Source of the DNA: Ketobacter sp036337295
GTDB taxonomy: Bacteria > Pseudomonadota > Gammaproteobacteria > Pseudomonadales > Ketobacteraceae
Direction: 5' to 3'
DNA: 64,000 bases
Assembly: GCA_036337295.1 (NCBI GenBank)
Contig: JAYZEN010000007.1
Span: 124,001-188,000, forward strand
Every line of letters begins with the position of its first letter. Within the stretch, counting starts at the first letter, position 1. This document shows positions 8,201 through 17,184 of this stretch, piece by piece. A program made the translations under genes and the position numbers. The notes under the pieces were generated by a model that saw only the letters and a list, made by a program, of their open reading frames with translations, was not told the DNA's origin and ran no database searches.

Positions 8201-9091
8201 TTAACGCGAATTTGAAATGATCAAGATCAAATTGAACATTGAATTCCTGATTATGGAAACAGTGTTCCCCATCACACTCGCCGTCTCCACACAAACCATC
8301 TCCCGATAACTCTCCTCCCCAAACTGGCTCAATCGCAGCCCTTTTTCGATCCACGGATTCCATACCACGGCGGACTTCGCCGTACTCGACGAAACCTGAA
8401 TTTCACGGTTCCACTGCCGGTCGCGGACCACAATCAACTCCGGCGTGTCCACATAAATTCGATCCGTCTCTTGTCCGATCTGAATGGGGGTGTCCTCGGT
8501 TTTTTCCCGCCAATCGTCCAGGGTGTCCATGAACGTCACACCCTCAAGCTGGCCGATTTCCATTTGGTTCACATCGCTGATGGCAAAATAGCTGTGCAGG
8601 GCCTGGCTGAAATGGAGAGTTTGATCCGAGCTGTTCTTCGTAGTGAGGGTGAGCTGCAGCTCAGATCCGATTACCATTTCCAGGCTCAGCTCCACTCCAT
8701 TGGGAAAGGGCGCAGGCCAATTGTTGGTGGGGAATTGAAATCTCAGGGTTACGCCGTCTTCGTTGCTGGCCACTGAATCCAATACCCAAGGTTTATCCCG
8801 CACCCAGCCGTGGGCGGGAAGCGTTCCCGCCGGCAGATGTTGTTGCACGGCGCTTGGATTGCGGCGGGGATCTCCGAACCAGGGCCAGCATACGGGGATG
8901 CCGCCGCGTACTGACTTGCCGCGTTTGAATTCCGCCAGTGGACTTAACCAGATGATGGGCTTGTCTCCGGTGGGGGTGTATTCCAACAGTTGTGCGCCCT
9001 GCAGGGCCACCAGGGCAGTGGCTTTGGGGTGTTGAATGCGGATGCAGGGCAGCTCATCGATCTGGCACAGAATGACGGTTTGGTTTTCCAT
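8201..9091 (-). CDS. yeaD: D-hexose-6-phosphate mutarotase (YeaD-like)
   Basis: This aldose-1-epimerase-family enzyme interconverts alpha and beta anomers of hexose 6-phosphates in the cytoplasm. Family signatures are the early GAQLLEYTPTGDKPIIWLSP, GGIPVCWPWFGDP (phosphate/sugar site), LPAHGWVRDKPWVL with the conserved His, HSYFAISDV, and VVWNPWIEKG. The length of 296 residues is close to E. coli YeaD (294). The last dozen residues (FNLILIISNSR region) look like a read-through extension of low conservation. It stands alone on the minus strand and is divergent from the lipase-like gene at 9224. Confidence 0.88.
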   Translation of the reverse strand: MENQTVILCQIDELPCIRIQHPKATALVALQGAQLLEYTPTGDKPIIWLSPLAEFKRGKSVRGGIPVCWPWFGDPRRNPSAVQQHLPAGTLPAHGWVRDKPWVLDSVASNEDGVTLRFQFPTNNWPAPFPNGVELSLEMVIGSELQLTLTTKNSSDQTLHFSQALHSYFAISDVNQMEIGQLEGVTFMDTLDDWREKTEDTPIQIGQETDRIYVDTPELIVVRDRQWNREIQVSSSTAKSAVVWNPWIEKGLRLSQFGEESYREMVCVETASVMGNTVSIIRNSMFNLILIISNSR

Positions 9092-9223
9092 AGAGGCACA
9101 TCAAAGCAGGGTTTGGTGTTCAGTCTATCACTCAATGGCGGACTGTTAAATTCGTACAAGTCGTGGCGCAGTGTTGGCTTTATTGTGGAGACGACCAACC
9201 AATAACAAGAAGAGTCAAACAAT

Positions 9224-10585
9224 ATGAAACCGATACGATCTGTGTACGGCCTGGGTGTCGTGCTGTTGGTGTTGATGCTGTCTGCCTGTGGTGGTGGCGT
9301 CTCGGGTGTGGAAGGGCTGTACGTGGCCAAAACCGAGGACGGCTTGGATATCAAAATGCGCCGTTATCGGCCTTCTTCCGATCATCGCTACCGGTCCTCG
9401 CAACCGGTGCTGTTGTTCCCGGGGATCGTGAACAACTTGAATCAGTTCGATGTGCGTTCCCCGCTCTGGTTGAACAGTTACCACTATCGATTGCCGGCGG
9501 ATGCACCCCAATGGGCACTGAACGATTCCACCATTCAAAAGGATAACCTCAAGCTGTACAGTCTGGCCCATTACCTGTATTTGCGGGGATACGATGTGTG
9601 GCTGGCCAATTTTCGTGGCACCGGGCGGGGTGATTTTCAGAGTGACGACGGCCACCCCAATACTACGCTGGATGTGTGGTGCAGTCTGGACTATCCCGCC
9701 GCGGTGGACAAAGTGCGGGCCGTCACCGGTAAGAAGCCGGTGATCGGTGGCTTCAGCACCGGCGCCATGTGTGCTTATCAATACCTGCAGGGTTCCACCA
9801 TGGATGCCCGAGTGGTGAAAGCCGGGGAGTATCTGCCTCACGTTAAGAGTGACCCGCTGTTGGCGGCGCAACGGAATCAGCAGGTGGCGGGCTTTTTGGG
9901 GTTGGACCCGGCCGGAGCACCGGACTTTGCCTATAACTTCCTGGTCGACAGTCCGCTGGGTTGGGATCTGCTGGCGTTGGAAGCGAAGATGGATCTGGAT
10001 GCGGTTCTACCAGTGGTGTTGTCGTTGTTGCCGCCGGTGATTGTGTCCGGGGCGACGGATCTGATCTTCAAAACCATTGCCAATATGGCGAATGCTTTCC
10101 CGGCGTTGCTGCCCAACTGGATGGATCTGTTTGGCGCGATTCAGGTTTGGAACACATCGAACACCAATGGCTATGTGGAAGACTTTATGGTTCGCCTGGG
10201 CTTGTCCGGGTTTTATGTGGGTAACTTCGCGCAGTTTGCGGATTGGGGGGTGAACGGTTTCGAGGTCCGGGAGCACTGGCAGAACGGATATGAAAACCGC
10301 CGGAAGCGGATGGCTGAAGATCGCGCGCAAGGGGATGGCTATCATTACTACAACGATTATATGCACTTGTTGACAGTGCCGGCCTATGCAGTGTTTTCGG
10401 AAAGCAATGGTGGGGTGAATTCAGCCCGTATGACGGAGTTACTGTTTGGCGGAAAAACCTATCACCCCCTGGACAGCTACAAAATTATTCCCGGTACCGC
10501 TCACCTGGATGTGGTGGTGGGGAATACGGCGCCGATCCTGGTGTTCCCCGCGCTGGCGGATTGGTTGGATTCACTGCAGCCGTAA
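9224..10585 (+). CDS. Lipase-like alpha/beta-hydrolase lipoprotein
   Basis: The signal peptide ends in the lipobox LSAC (Cys22), so the protein should be anchored in the cell envelope. The fold is an alpha/beta-hydrolase distantly like the acid-lipase family: VLLFPGIVNNLNQF (oxyanion region), YDVWLANFRGTGRGD, nucleophile Ser178 in GGFSTGAMCAY, and a likely catalytic His427 in GTAHLDVVVG. The 453-residue length leaves a large insert (about 210-350) between nucleophile and His, probably a lid. The substrate is likely a long-chain ester, by inference. A ribosome site (AAGAAGAG, roughly) precedes the ATG, and a strong bidirectional terminator follows. Confidence 0.8.
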   Translation: MKPIRSVYGLGVVLLVLMLSACGGGVSGVEGLYVAKTEDGLDIKMRRYRPSSDHRYRSSQPVLLFPGIVNNLNQFDVRSPLWLNSYHYRLPADAPQWALNDSTIQKDNLKLYSLAHYLYLRGYDVWLANFRGTGRGDFQSDDGHPNTTLDVWCSLDYPAAVDKVRAVTGKKPVIGGFSTGAMCAYQYLQGSTMDARVVKAGEYLPHVKSDPLLAAQRNQQVAGFLGLDPAGAPDFAYNFLVDSPLGWDLLALEAKMDLDAVLPVVLSLLPPVIVSGATDLIFKTIANMANAFPALLPNWMDLFGAIQVWNTSNTNGYVEDFMVRLGLSGFYVGNFAQFADWGVNGFEVREHWQNGYENRRKRMAEDRAQGDGYHYYNDYMHLLTVPAYAVFSESNGGVNSARMTELLFGGKTYHPLDSYKIIPGTAHLDVVVGNTAPILVFPALADWLDSLQP

Positions 10586-10630
10586 CGCTCCGCTCATGCC
10601 TCATTCATGCTCCATTTTACACCACCACGC

Positions 10631-10666
10631 AATGAGAAGGGCCTGAATACCCAGGCCCTTCTCATT
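10631..10666. terminator. Bidirectional terminator between lipase-like gene and AraC gene
   Basis: A perfect 15-bp stem, AATGAGAAGGGCCTG (10631-10645) with its complement at 10652-10666, encloses a 6-nt loop. The inner core is GC-rich and the outer arms are A/T-rich on both sides, suiting both convergent genes. Its right arm overlaps the last codons of the AraC gene. Confidence 0.8.
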
Positions 10667-11471
10667 GGTTTCCTCCACCAAAGATCCTGAGTCGTTCCGA
10701 GCGTTGAAAGACAAACGATGGCGTCATCCCCAGCATACTGCGAAAGGTATGATTCAGATGGGATGAGTCGGTAAAGCCGGCCGCATGGGCTGCCTCTGTC
10801 AGACTGTTCCCCTGTGCCATTAAGTTAGCGGTGACAAACAGCCGATGCCACAGGCGATAACGTCGAAGGGGCACACCGGTAAACCGTTTGAACCAGCGAT
10901 TCATTTGCGATGGGCTGAGGTCAACCTGCTGTGCCAGCCAGTGCGCGGGGAGGTTGGCCAGGGGATCATCGCGGATCAATTGAATCAGCTTGGAGACCTT
11001 TTTCTGCGCCGCCTGCTGAGCGTTGCTCTCAAACGTTTGCTCCTTGCTGGCAAAGACGGTGTGCAGTAGCACGCCATAGGCATCTTCCGGTACAAGCTCT
11101 TCCATAAATATCGACTTGAACAGGCGGATCTGATCTGCCTCGGTTCGGCTGTCCAGCAAAATATCACCCAACTTGTTCTGCATCTGCGGCATCAGAAACG
11201 CAAGGTCATGGCCCATTGGGTCAAGATAGCAGTTCACCATCGTCTGTTCCTGAGGGTAGGCACCAAAGTGCGTACCGGCGGGAATCAGTGCCGAGCGTGT
11301 GAGCGTGGTCTGGCCGCTGGCATAGTCGTGAATCCGGAACGGCTTTTCCAGGCCGATGAGCAGGGTGGTCGCCGCGGGAGTGAGGTCCGGCACCGGAGGC
11401 AGCTCACCCAGATAGAGGGTACGTTGGGTCCATAGATACAGCAGGATCGGATCATCGGGTTTTGACGGCAT
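10662..11471 (-). CDS. AraC-family transcriptional regulator
   Basis: This 269-residue regulator has an N-terminal sensor region without a clear cupin signature (about 1-165) and a C-terminal pair of AraC helix-turn-helices: LANLPAHWLAQQVDLSPSQM followed by FKRFTGVPLRRYRLW, then NSLTEAAHAAGFTDSSHLNH with FRSMLGMTPSFVF. It is divergent from the MpaB/Lcp-type oxygenase gene across 277 bp of AT-rich DNA and may control it, by position only. The start ATG at 11471 gives the sequence MPSKPDDP; no strong Shine-Dalgarno is visible. Confidence 0.85.
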   Translation of the reverse strand: MPSKPDDPILLYLWTQRTLYLGELPPVPDLTPAATTLLIGLEKPFRIHDYASGQTTLTRSALIPAGTHFGAYPQEQTMVNCYLDPMGHDLAFLMPQMQNKLGDILLDSRTEADQIRLFKSIFMEELVPEDAYGVLLHTVFASKEQTFESNAQQAAQKKVSKLIQLIRDDPLANLPAHWLAQQVDLSPSQMNRWFKRFTGVPLRRYRLWHRLFVTANLMAQGNSLTEAAHAAGFTDSSHLNHTFRSMLGMTPSFVFQRSERLRIFGGGNQ

Positions 11472-11748
11472 AAATGGGGGACATATTTGTTGTTGTTATG
11501 GGGCATGACCGAATCTTCATATGCAAGAAAGCTCGAATACGAACATTGTTGATGCTTATTTTGGAGTGATTATAAATTAGTATGAGCGTTATTGTTCGAT
11601 TTGCTAAATATATTAACAATTTTAATAGGTCTAGAAGTGGGTGCGTCTCTCAGGGTATACATTTATAGAACTCGTGGGTTCTTGTCAGATGGTCAACCTT
11701 TTGCTACTGTTTTTCGAAACCCAATAGTCACAACCCACCGGTGCAGTT
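11472..11748. other. AT-rich divergent intergenic region
   Basis: This 277-bp gap separates the AraC gene from the oxygenase gene and is distinctly richer in A/T than its surroundings. It holds an imperfect palindrome AGAACTCGTGGGTTCT (about 11668-11683). I see no gene: an open frame from 11592 has poor codon use and overlaps the next gene out of frame. It presumably holds the promoters of both neighbours. Confidence 0.5.
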
Positions 11749-12891
11749 ATGCCTACCCCACAAGAATTAGAACGCATCAAGCAAGGCCCCCAGACTCCCC
11801 AACAACGAGTGTGGTGGGATCGATATTCACACCAGAAGCTTCAACAGTGGCGTCAGGTCTGCGATGAGCAGGCGGATGCCTGTACGGCACTGATCAAGCG
11901 TGGCCGCCCCTCCGATATGCTGGACCAGGTGGAAACCCGCGCCGCCAGTGAAGGTGACGTGTTTCAGGCGTTCATGGATCACTGCAACCGGGTTCCCGGC
12001 TGGGTGGACTTCGACATCATGGAAGACGCAGCCCGCATTTTTAAACGGTATGCGCCGCTGCAAGGCCTGGTGTTGTTGTGCAGCAGCCTGGTGGAAGGCT
12101 ACGCCTTCAACAAACCTTCACAGGTGTTGGTGGCCACTGGCCGGTTGCAGAAAGACGTGACCCGCCGTATTTATGAAACCGGGCAATTGCTCCATAACAT
12201 GGTGGGCGAAGGTAATGTGGCCCCGGGTTCCGCCGGCCATCGCACCCTGATGGAAGTGCGCCTGATTCATTCATCGGTGCGCCAGTTCCTGTGGAATTCA
12301 GGTAAATGGAATGTGGAAAAATACGATCAACCCATCAACCAGGAAGACATGGCAGGCACGGTGCTGGAGTTCGATTTCATGGTGGCTCGTGGCATCGAGC
12401 GACTCGGTGTGAAACTGAGTTATGAGGAAAAGTGTCTGATGCAGTACTTCTGGCGTTACGCCGGGCATGTGTTGGGCGTAAAGGAAGCCTTGTTGCCCGC
12501 CAGTCTGGAAGAACAGGAAATGCTGGCCCTGCAGCTGGTGACTCATCTCTACAACCCGACGCCGGACAGCGAGAAGCTGGCCAAAGCGTTGTTGCGGGAT
12601 ATGGCAAAAGAACCACCATTCCATTTGCCGGAGGGAGTATTGATCGCCTTCAGTGAGTTTCTGGTGGGGCCGGTGGTGGCCAATGATATCAACATGCACG
12701 CCACTCCGGCGGATCGACTGAAAGTGCGATTGATCCGGGAGGCCATCAGTCTGGCAGCCAAGGGCCGTCATGTGGCCCCCAATGCATTGCAGAAGGTGAT
12801 GGAGCAACTGAACCATCGTATGCGCCGCAAAAATATCTTCGATGGCCTGGGGGGTGACCCGTCGCAGTTTGCCTTCCGTAGCCTGGCCTGA
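11749..12891 (+). CDS. MpaB/Lcp-type (DUF2236) oxygenase family protein
   Basis: The 380-residue protein has the hallmark HRTLMEVRLIHSSVRQF: His164 plus an Arg/His-containing helix in which His174 corresponds to the proximal haem ligand of latex-clearing protein. Further family features are the helical N-terminal part, EDMAGTVLEFDFMVARGIERLG, and the C-terminal MRRKNIFDGLGG. Members characterised so far are b-type haem oxygenases that cleave polyisoprene (Lcp) or act in mycophenolate breakdown (MpaB); most family members have no known substrate. No signal peptide is seen, so it is probably cytoplasmic. An AraC regulator is divergent from it. Confidence 0.75.
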   Translation: MPTPQELERIKQGPQTPQQRVWWDRYSHQKLQQWRQVCDEQADACTALIKRGRPSDMLDQVETRAASEGDVFQAFMDHCNRVPGWVDFDIMEDAARIFKRYAPLQGLVLLCSSLVEGYAFNKPSQVLVATGRLQKDVTRRIYETGQLLHNMVGEGNVAPGSAGHRTLMEVRLIHSSVRQFLWNSGKWNVEKYDQPINQEDMAGTVLEFDFMVARGIERLGVKLSYEEKCLMQYFWRYAGHVLGVKEALLPASLEEQEMLALQLVTHLYNPTPDSEKLAKALLRDMAKEPPFHLPEGVLIAFSEFLVGPVVANDINMHATPADRLKVRLIREAISLAAKGRHVAPNALQKVMEQLNHRMRRKNIFDGLGGDPSQFAFRSLA

Positions 12892-13223
12892 CGAAATTGG
12901 TCATGTTTTGACCTTTGGCTTCAGCCGCAGAACAGTATTAGGTTTTGAAGAAAAGTATTTAACTCAATAAAAACAGCAGGATATTGGATTGGTGAAAGTT
13001 GGCAGGGCCATTGCAATACCTATATCAGCAGCGAAACAGACCATAACGCTGTCCAACTTCTTGCTGGGAGCCCTATCCTACAATCCCCCGTAGGTGGGGC
13101 TTTTTTTATCCCCCTGTTCAAAAAATGATACAAAAACAAAGCGTTAACCGGACATTCGTCATGAATTGACAGGCGCTTTCGCGTATTATGGCGGGCCATA
13201 TCAATGGACCGGTTGTCTGCCCC
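12892..13223. other. Intergenic region between the oxygenase and tetR genes
   Basis: This 332-bp gap contains the terminator at 13069-13107 and, beyond it, the presumed promoter region of the TetR gene. I see no coding sequence and no convincing palindromic operator. Confidence 0.5.
13069..13107 (+). terminator. Rho-independent terminator downstream of the oxygenase gene
   Basis: AGCCCTATCCTAC (13069-13081) pairs imperfectly with GTAGGTGGGGCT (13090-13101) and is followed by seven T residues. It lies about 180 bp after the oxygenase stop and isolates it from tetR. Confidence 0.75.
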
Positions 13224-13895
13224 ATGTCAGAAGAAAACTCGATCAACTATCGTGGCCGCAAAGCCTCCCGTGCCCGCAGCGAACAGCGCCGCAAGGCGAT
13301 TCTGGAAGCCGCCCTGCGCATCGTGGTGAGTGATGGGGTGCGGGGGGTGCGTCACCGTGCGGTGGCTAAAGAGGCGGATGTACCGCTTTCCGCCACCACC
13401 TACTATTTCAAAGACATCTCCGATCTGATTGCCGACACCTTCACCTTGTTTGCGGAAAACGCCATGAGTGACGTGGTGCAACCCATTTACCAGCATGTGG
13501 GTGAGTTCCTGCAGCAGCACAAAGGGGAGGTGGGGCACAGCGCCGAGGTCACCAATCAATTGCTGGACAGCTTATCGCGGTTGATTGTGGGTTTCCTGAA
13601 GCTGGAGCTCACCGAGAAGCGGGATCATATGATTGCCGAGCAGGCCTTCAAACACGAGTGTCTGCGGGATGCCCGCCTGCGCAGTATCGCCCAAACCTAT
13701 TTTGATCACCTGATGAATGAGATGGTGGAGTTGTGTCGGGTGATCGGTGTGGAGGATCCGGAGATTGCCGGAGAGCTGCTGATGGGCACAATCTTTCGCA
13801 TTGAACACGAGGCATTGATGGTGCCCGCTGACCAGTTTGATGAAGACAAAGCCTGTAAGATGATCAAGCGGCAATTGGCCGCGTTCCTGCCATAA
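13224..13895 (+). CDS. TetR-family transcriptional regulator
   Basis: The N-terminal DNA-binding domain is typical: RRKAILEAALRIVVSDGVRG, then the recognition helix region RHRAVAKEADVPLSATTYYF, which matches the TetR pattern (VAKEAGVS..TLYYYF). The ligand/dimer domain (about 70-223) is all-helical and unassigned. The ATG at 13224 (MSEENS) is chosen because the DNA-binding region then starts at a normal distance; an upstream in-frame ATG at 13188 would add 12 residues without a ribosome site. The 35-bp gap to ung suggests they could share a transcript, but no functional link is known to me. Confidence 0.85.
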   Translation: MSEENSINYRGRKASRARSEQRRKAILEAALRIVVSDGVRGVRHRAVAKEADVPLSATTYYFKDISDLIADTFTLFAENAMSDVVQPIYQHVGEFLQQHKGEVGHSAEVTNQLLDSLSRLIVGFLKLELTEKRDHMIAEQAFKHECLRDARLRSIAQTYFDHLMNEMVELCRVIGVEDPEIAGELLMGTIFRIEHEALMVPADQFDEDKACKMIKRQLAAFLP

Positions 13896-13930
13896 ACCAT
13901 GATGCCATTCGCATCGCCACGGGGGAAAAC

Positions 13931-14617
13931 ATGTCACCAGAACAAGTGAAAATGGAGCCCAGTTGGAAGCAGCATTTGTTGCCGCAGTTCCAGGCGGATT
14001 ACATGCAGCAATTACGACAGTTTCTGCTGCAGCAAAAGCAAGCGGGCAAGGTGATTTATCCCAAAGGCGACGAATATTTCAATGCCTTCAACCTGACGCC
14101 TTTCGATCAGGTGAAAGTGGTGATCATTGGGCAGGACCCCTACCACGGACCAGGCCAGGCCCACGGCCTGTGTTTCTCCGTGCAGCAAGGGGTAGCGTTT
14201 CCTCCGTCACTGCAGAATATTTTTAAGGAAATCCACGCCGACCTGGGGTTGCCGATACCCAAAAACGGATGCTTGACCCATTGGGCGGAGCAAGGTGTGT
14301 TGCTGTTGAATGCGGTGCTGACGGTGGAGCAGTCCAAAGCAGCGGCGCACCAGGGTAAAGGCTGGGAACAATTTACCGACGCGGCAATTAAAGAGTTAAA
14401 TGATCAGCGCGAAGGCATTGTTTTCCTGTTGTGGGGAAGCTACGCGCAGAAGAAAGGTCAGATCATTGATACGAGCAAACACTGCGTATTGAAAGCACCC
14501 CACCCATCCCCCTTGTCTGCCCATCGCGGCTTTTTTGGCTGCCGTCATTTCTCCAAAGCCAATCAATATCTGGAATCCATCGGCCAAACCCCCATCGACT
14601 GGACGGTGCCAGCATAA
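13931..14617 (+). CDS. ung: Uracil-DNA glycosylase, family 1
   Basis: This enzyme excises uracil from DNA as the first step of base-excision repair. The water-activating motif GQDPYHGPGQAHGLCFSV carries Asp69, the uracil pocket follows in FPPSLQNIFKEI, and the DNA-intercalation motif HPSPLSAHRGFFGCRHFS lies near residue 195. The length of 228 residues is normal. The ATG is preceded by GGGGG at a good distance. It converges with mmsR, whose stop is 6 bp away. Confidence 0.96.
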   Translation: MSPEQVKMEPSWKQHLLPQFQADYMQQLRQFLLQQKQAGKVIYPKGDEYFNAFNLTPFDQVKVVIIGQDPYHGPGQAHGLCFSVQQGVAFPPSLQNIFKEIHADLGLPIPKNGCLTHWAEQGVLLLNAVLTVEQSKAAAHQGKGWEQFTDAAIKELNDQREGIVFLLWGSYAQKKGQIIDTSKHCVLKAPHPSPLSAHRGFFGCRHFSKANQYLESIGQTPIDWTVPA

Positions 14618-14623
14618 TTCCAT

Positions 14624-15505
14624 TCAGCCTTTGTCCAGCTGACGATATTGCCGTGGCGACAATCCGGTGACTTTTTTGAACAAGCGGGAAAAGTACTGGG
14701 GGTCTGCGTAGCCCAATTCGCTGGCCACATGACTGACGGGCTGGTTGCCGATATCCAACAGATAGCAGGCCCGTTCCATCTTCAAATGAATAAAGTGCTG
14801 AATGGGCGAGTAACCGGTGAGTGCTTTGTAGCGTTTGGAAAAATGAAACTTGGACAGGTGGGCGGCCTTGGCCAGGGCGTCCAGATCCAGCTCCCCGGAG
14901 AGGTTCGCCATCATCAGGGTCTGAATCGTTTCCAGGTTGATGGGCTGGCGGGCTTGTAGCGACTGGCCGGAGGCCAGCAGGGCCAGGTAGGTGAGGGCCT
15001 GCTTGAGGGTCTGGGAGGCATGAATCAGGGCTTTCATGTTGTAGCCGGTGTCCCGCACGCTGAACAGGGCATCAAAATCGCTGATGATTTTAGGGTGCAG
15101 ACCCACATTCACCACACTCATTCCTTCCGTTAGTCCTAAATTCGCAATATAGTCCAGAGCCTTGCTGCCGGCGAAGTGCACCCAGCGCAGGCTCCAGGGT
15201 TGACTGTCTGCCGCTCGGTAGTGGTGGCTGATGCCACTGGGCAGCACAATCAAATCCCCCGGGTTCACCGCAGAAACACTGTCGCCGACGTGGACTTCCC
15301 CTTGCCCCTCACTGCAATACATTAGCAGGTTATCCTCATGCTCCTGTCGTGACATGGAGTGTCCCGATGCGCTTGGGTACAGTCCCATGCCATTGATATA
15401 CAAGGCTTCGGTCAGGGGGTGGCGGGCCAGCTGCACACTGGCGAAGAGGGGCACAAAGAAACGGATGGCCCCGGGCTGGAGGGGCCATCCTGAGGAAACC
15501 GGCAT
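14624..15505 (-). CDS. mmsR: AraC-family activator of the valine-degradation operon (MmsR-like)
   Basis: The N-terminal half is a cupin-type AraC sensor (EGQGEVHVGDSVSAVNPGDL, SGISHHYRA), and the C-terminal half has the two helix-turn-helices: LDLDALAKAAHLSKFHFSKR and QPVSHVASELGYADPQYFSR, followed by FKKVTGLSPRQYRQL. It is divergently transcribed from mmsA with 149 bp between the starts, the arrangement known for MmsR and mmsAB in Pseudomonas aeruginosa. A pair of direct repeats suitable for an AraC dimer lies in that gap. The naming rests on position and architecture. Confidence 0.82.
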   Translation of the reverse strand: MPVSSGWPLQPGAIRFFVPLFASVQLARHPLTEALYINGMGLYPSASGHSMSRQEHEDNLLMYCSEGQGEVHVGDSVSAVNPGDLIVLPSGISHHYRAADSQPWSLRWVHFAGSKALDYIANLGLTEGMSVVNVGLHPKIISDFDALFSVRDTGYNMKALIHASQTLKQALTYLALLASGQSLQARQPINLETIQTLMMANLSGELDLDALAKAAHLSKFHFSKRYKALTGYSPIQHFIHLKMERACYLLDIGNQPVSHVASELGYADPQYFSRLFKKVTGLSPRQYRQLDKG

Positions 15506-15538
15506 TGCATTCTCCTGCTATGAGGGGTAAGTGTAAAA

Positions 15539-15574
15539 AGCAATATAGTCCATCTTGTGAGCAATATCGTCAAT
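15539..15574 (+). promoter_or_regulatory. Candidate MmsR operator: two direct repeats 21 bp apart
   Basis: AGCAATATAGTCCAT (15539-15553) and AGCAATATCGTCAAT (15560-15574) agree at 13 of 15 positions and repeat at exactly 21 bp, two helical turns, as AraC-family activators require. TATGCT at 15592-15597 is a plausible -10 box for mmsA. The corresponding -35 position (15569-15574) is poor and lies inside the proximal repeat, as expected of an activator-dependent promoter. Confidence 0.65.
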
Positions 15575-15654
15575 GGTAAGCGACCCTGGGCTATGCTACA
15601 ACTACAGGATTGAATGCAGCTCAGAATGACAGTCCAGAATAAAAAGGAATCGCT

Positions 15655-17178
15655 ATGTCCACCTCAGTGTCCAGCCCGGTAAGTCCAGTAAAAGTCCAGC
15701 AACTGATTAATGGTGAATTTCATCTAAGCCAGGCCAAGGACTGGATTGATGTCACCAACCCTGCCACTCAGGACGTGATCGCCCAGGTCCCCTGTACCAC
15801 CGCCGATGAGATGCAGCAGGCCATCGCTTCCGCCAAAGCCGCTTTCAAAGTCTGGAAAGAAACACCGGTGCCGGCGCGGGCCCGCATCATGCTGAAGTAC
15901 CAGGATCTGTTGAAAACCCATCACGATGAGCTGGCAGAAATTCTGGCAAAGGAAACCGGTAAAACCTTCGAAGATGCCAAAGGTGACGTATGGCGGGGCA
16001 TTGAAGTGGTGGAGCACGCGGCCAACATTCCTTCGCTGATGATGGGGGAAACGGTGGAGAACGTGGCCACCAAAATTGATACCTATTCCTATACCCAACC
16101 CCTGGGTGTGTGTGCCGGGATCACGCCGTTTAACTTCCCCGCCATGATCCCTTTGTGGATGTTCCCGCTTGCCATTGCCTGTGGTAATACATTTATTCTC
16201 AAGCCCTCCGAGCAGGACCCAATGACCCCCATGCGCCTGGCGGAATTGTTCCTCGAAGCCGGGGCACCGAAAGATGTATTGCAGGTGGTGCACGGCCGCA
16301 AGGAGCAGGTGGACGCATTGCTGACGGACCCGGAAATCAAGGCGATTTCCTTTGTGGGTTCGGTGCCCGTCGGCCAGTACATCTACCAGACCGGTACCGC
16401 CAATATGAAGCGGGTACAGGCCTTTGCCGGTGCCAAGAACCACATGGTGGTGATGCCCGATGCCAATCGCGATCAGGTGGTGAATAATATTGTGGGCGCT
16501 TCCTGTGGTGCAGCCGGTCAGCGTTGCATGGCCATCAGTGTGGCGGTGCTGGTTGGGGCCGCCAAAGAGTGGATTGGAGACATCAAAGACGCGTTGTCCA
16601 ATATCCGCCCCGGTGCCTGGAATGATCCGCAGGCGGCCTATGGACCGTTGATCAGTCCGCAGGCACGGGATCGGGTTCTGAGCCTGATTGCCAAGGGCAA
16701 GTCGGAAGGTGCCAACTGTCTGCTGGATGGCAGTGATTGTGTGGTGGAAGGTTTGCCCGATGGCAACTGGGTTGGCCCCACGTTGTTCACCGATGTGACG
16801 CCCCAGATGAGCATTTACAGTGAAGAAATTTTTGGCCCGGTGTTGTGCGTGTTGTGCGTGGATACCCTGGAAGACGCCATTGCGCTGATCAACGAGCATC
16901 CCTGTGGTAACGGTACCTCCATCTTTACCGCCAGTGGTGCTGCGGCCCGTAAATACCAGCACGAAATTGAAGTGGGTCAGGTGGGCATCAACGTGCCGAT
17001 TCCGGTACCGCTGCCGTTCTTCTCCTTCACCGGTTGGAAAGCCTCGTTCTACGGTGATCAACATGCCTACGGTAAGCAGGCGGTGCGCTTCTATACCGAA
17101 ACCAAAACCATTACCGCCCGTTGGTTTGAATCGGATATCGAAGCCAGCGGTCCGAACATGACCATCCACTTGAAATAA
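15655..17178 (+). CDS. mmsA: Methylmalonate-semialdehyde dehydrogenase (CoA-acylating)
   Basis: This NAD-dependent enzyme converts methylmalonate semialdehyde and CoA to propionyl-CoA and CO2, the end of valine degradation. Family signs are ITPFNFPAMIPLWMFPLAIA, the NAD-binding FVGSVPVGQYIY, catalytic Cys291 in AGQRCMAIS, and NVPIPVPLPFFSFTGWK near the C-terminus. At 507 residues it is the usual length. AAAAAGGAATCGCT precedes the ATG and supplies a Shine-Dalgarno. It is the first gene of a four-gene operon and is 6 bp from the acyl-CoA dehydrogenase. Confidence 0.95.
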   Translation: MSTSVSSPVSPVKVQQLINGEFHLSQAKDWIDVTNPATQDVIAQVPCTTADEMQQAIASAKAAFKVWKETPVPARARIMLKYQDLLKTHHDELAEILAKETGKTFEDAKGDVWRGIEVVEHAANIPSLMMGETVENVATKIDTYSYTQPLGVCAGITPFNFPAMIPLWMFPLAIACGNTFILKPSEQDPMTPMRLAELFLEAGAPKDVLQVVHGRKEQVDALLTDPEIKAISFVGSVPVGQYIYQTGTANMKRVQAFAGAKNHMVVMPDANRDQVVNNIVGASCGAAGQRCMAISVAVLVGAAKEWIGDIKDALSNIRPGAWNDPQAAYGPLISPQARDRVLSLIAKGKSEGANCLLDGSDCVVEGLPDGNWVGPTLFTDVTPQMSIYSEEIFGPVLCVLCVDTLEDAIALINEHPCGNGTSIFTASGAAARKYQHEIEVGQVGINVPIPVPLPFFSFTGWKASFYGDQHAYGKQAVRFYTETKTITARWFESDIEASGPNMTIHLK

Positions 17179-17184
17179 CCGGTT

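Noticed and set aside
11592..11867. 91-codon frame before the oxygenase gene
   Set aside because: AT-rich non-coding DNA that runs into the oxygenase gene in another frame.
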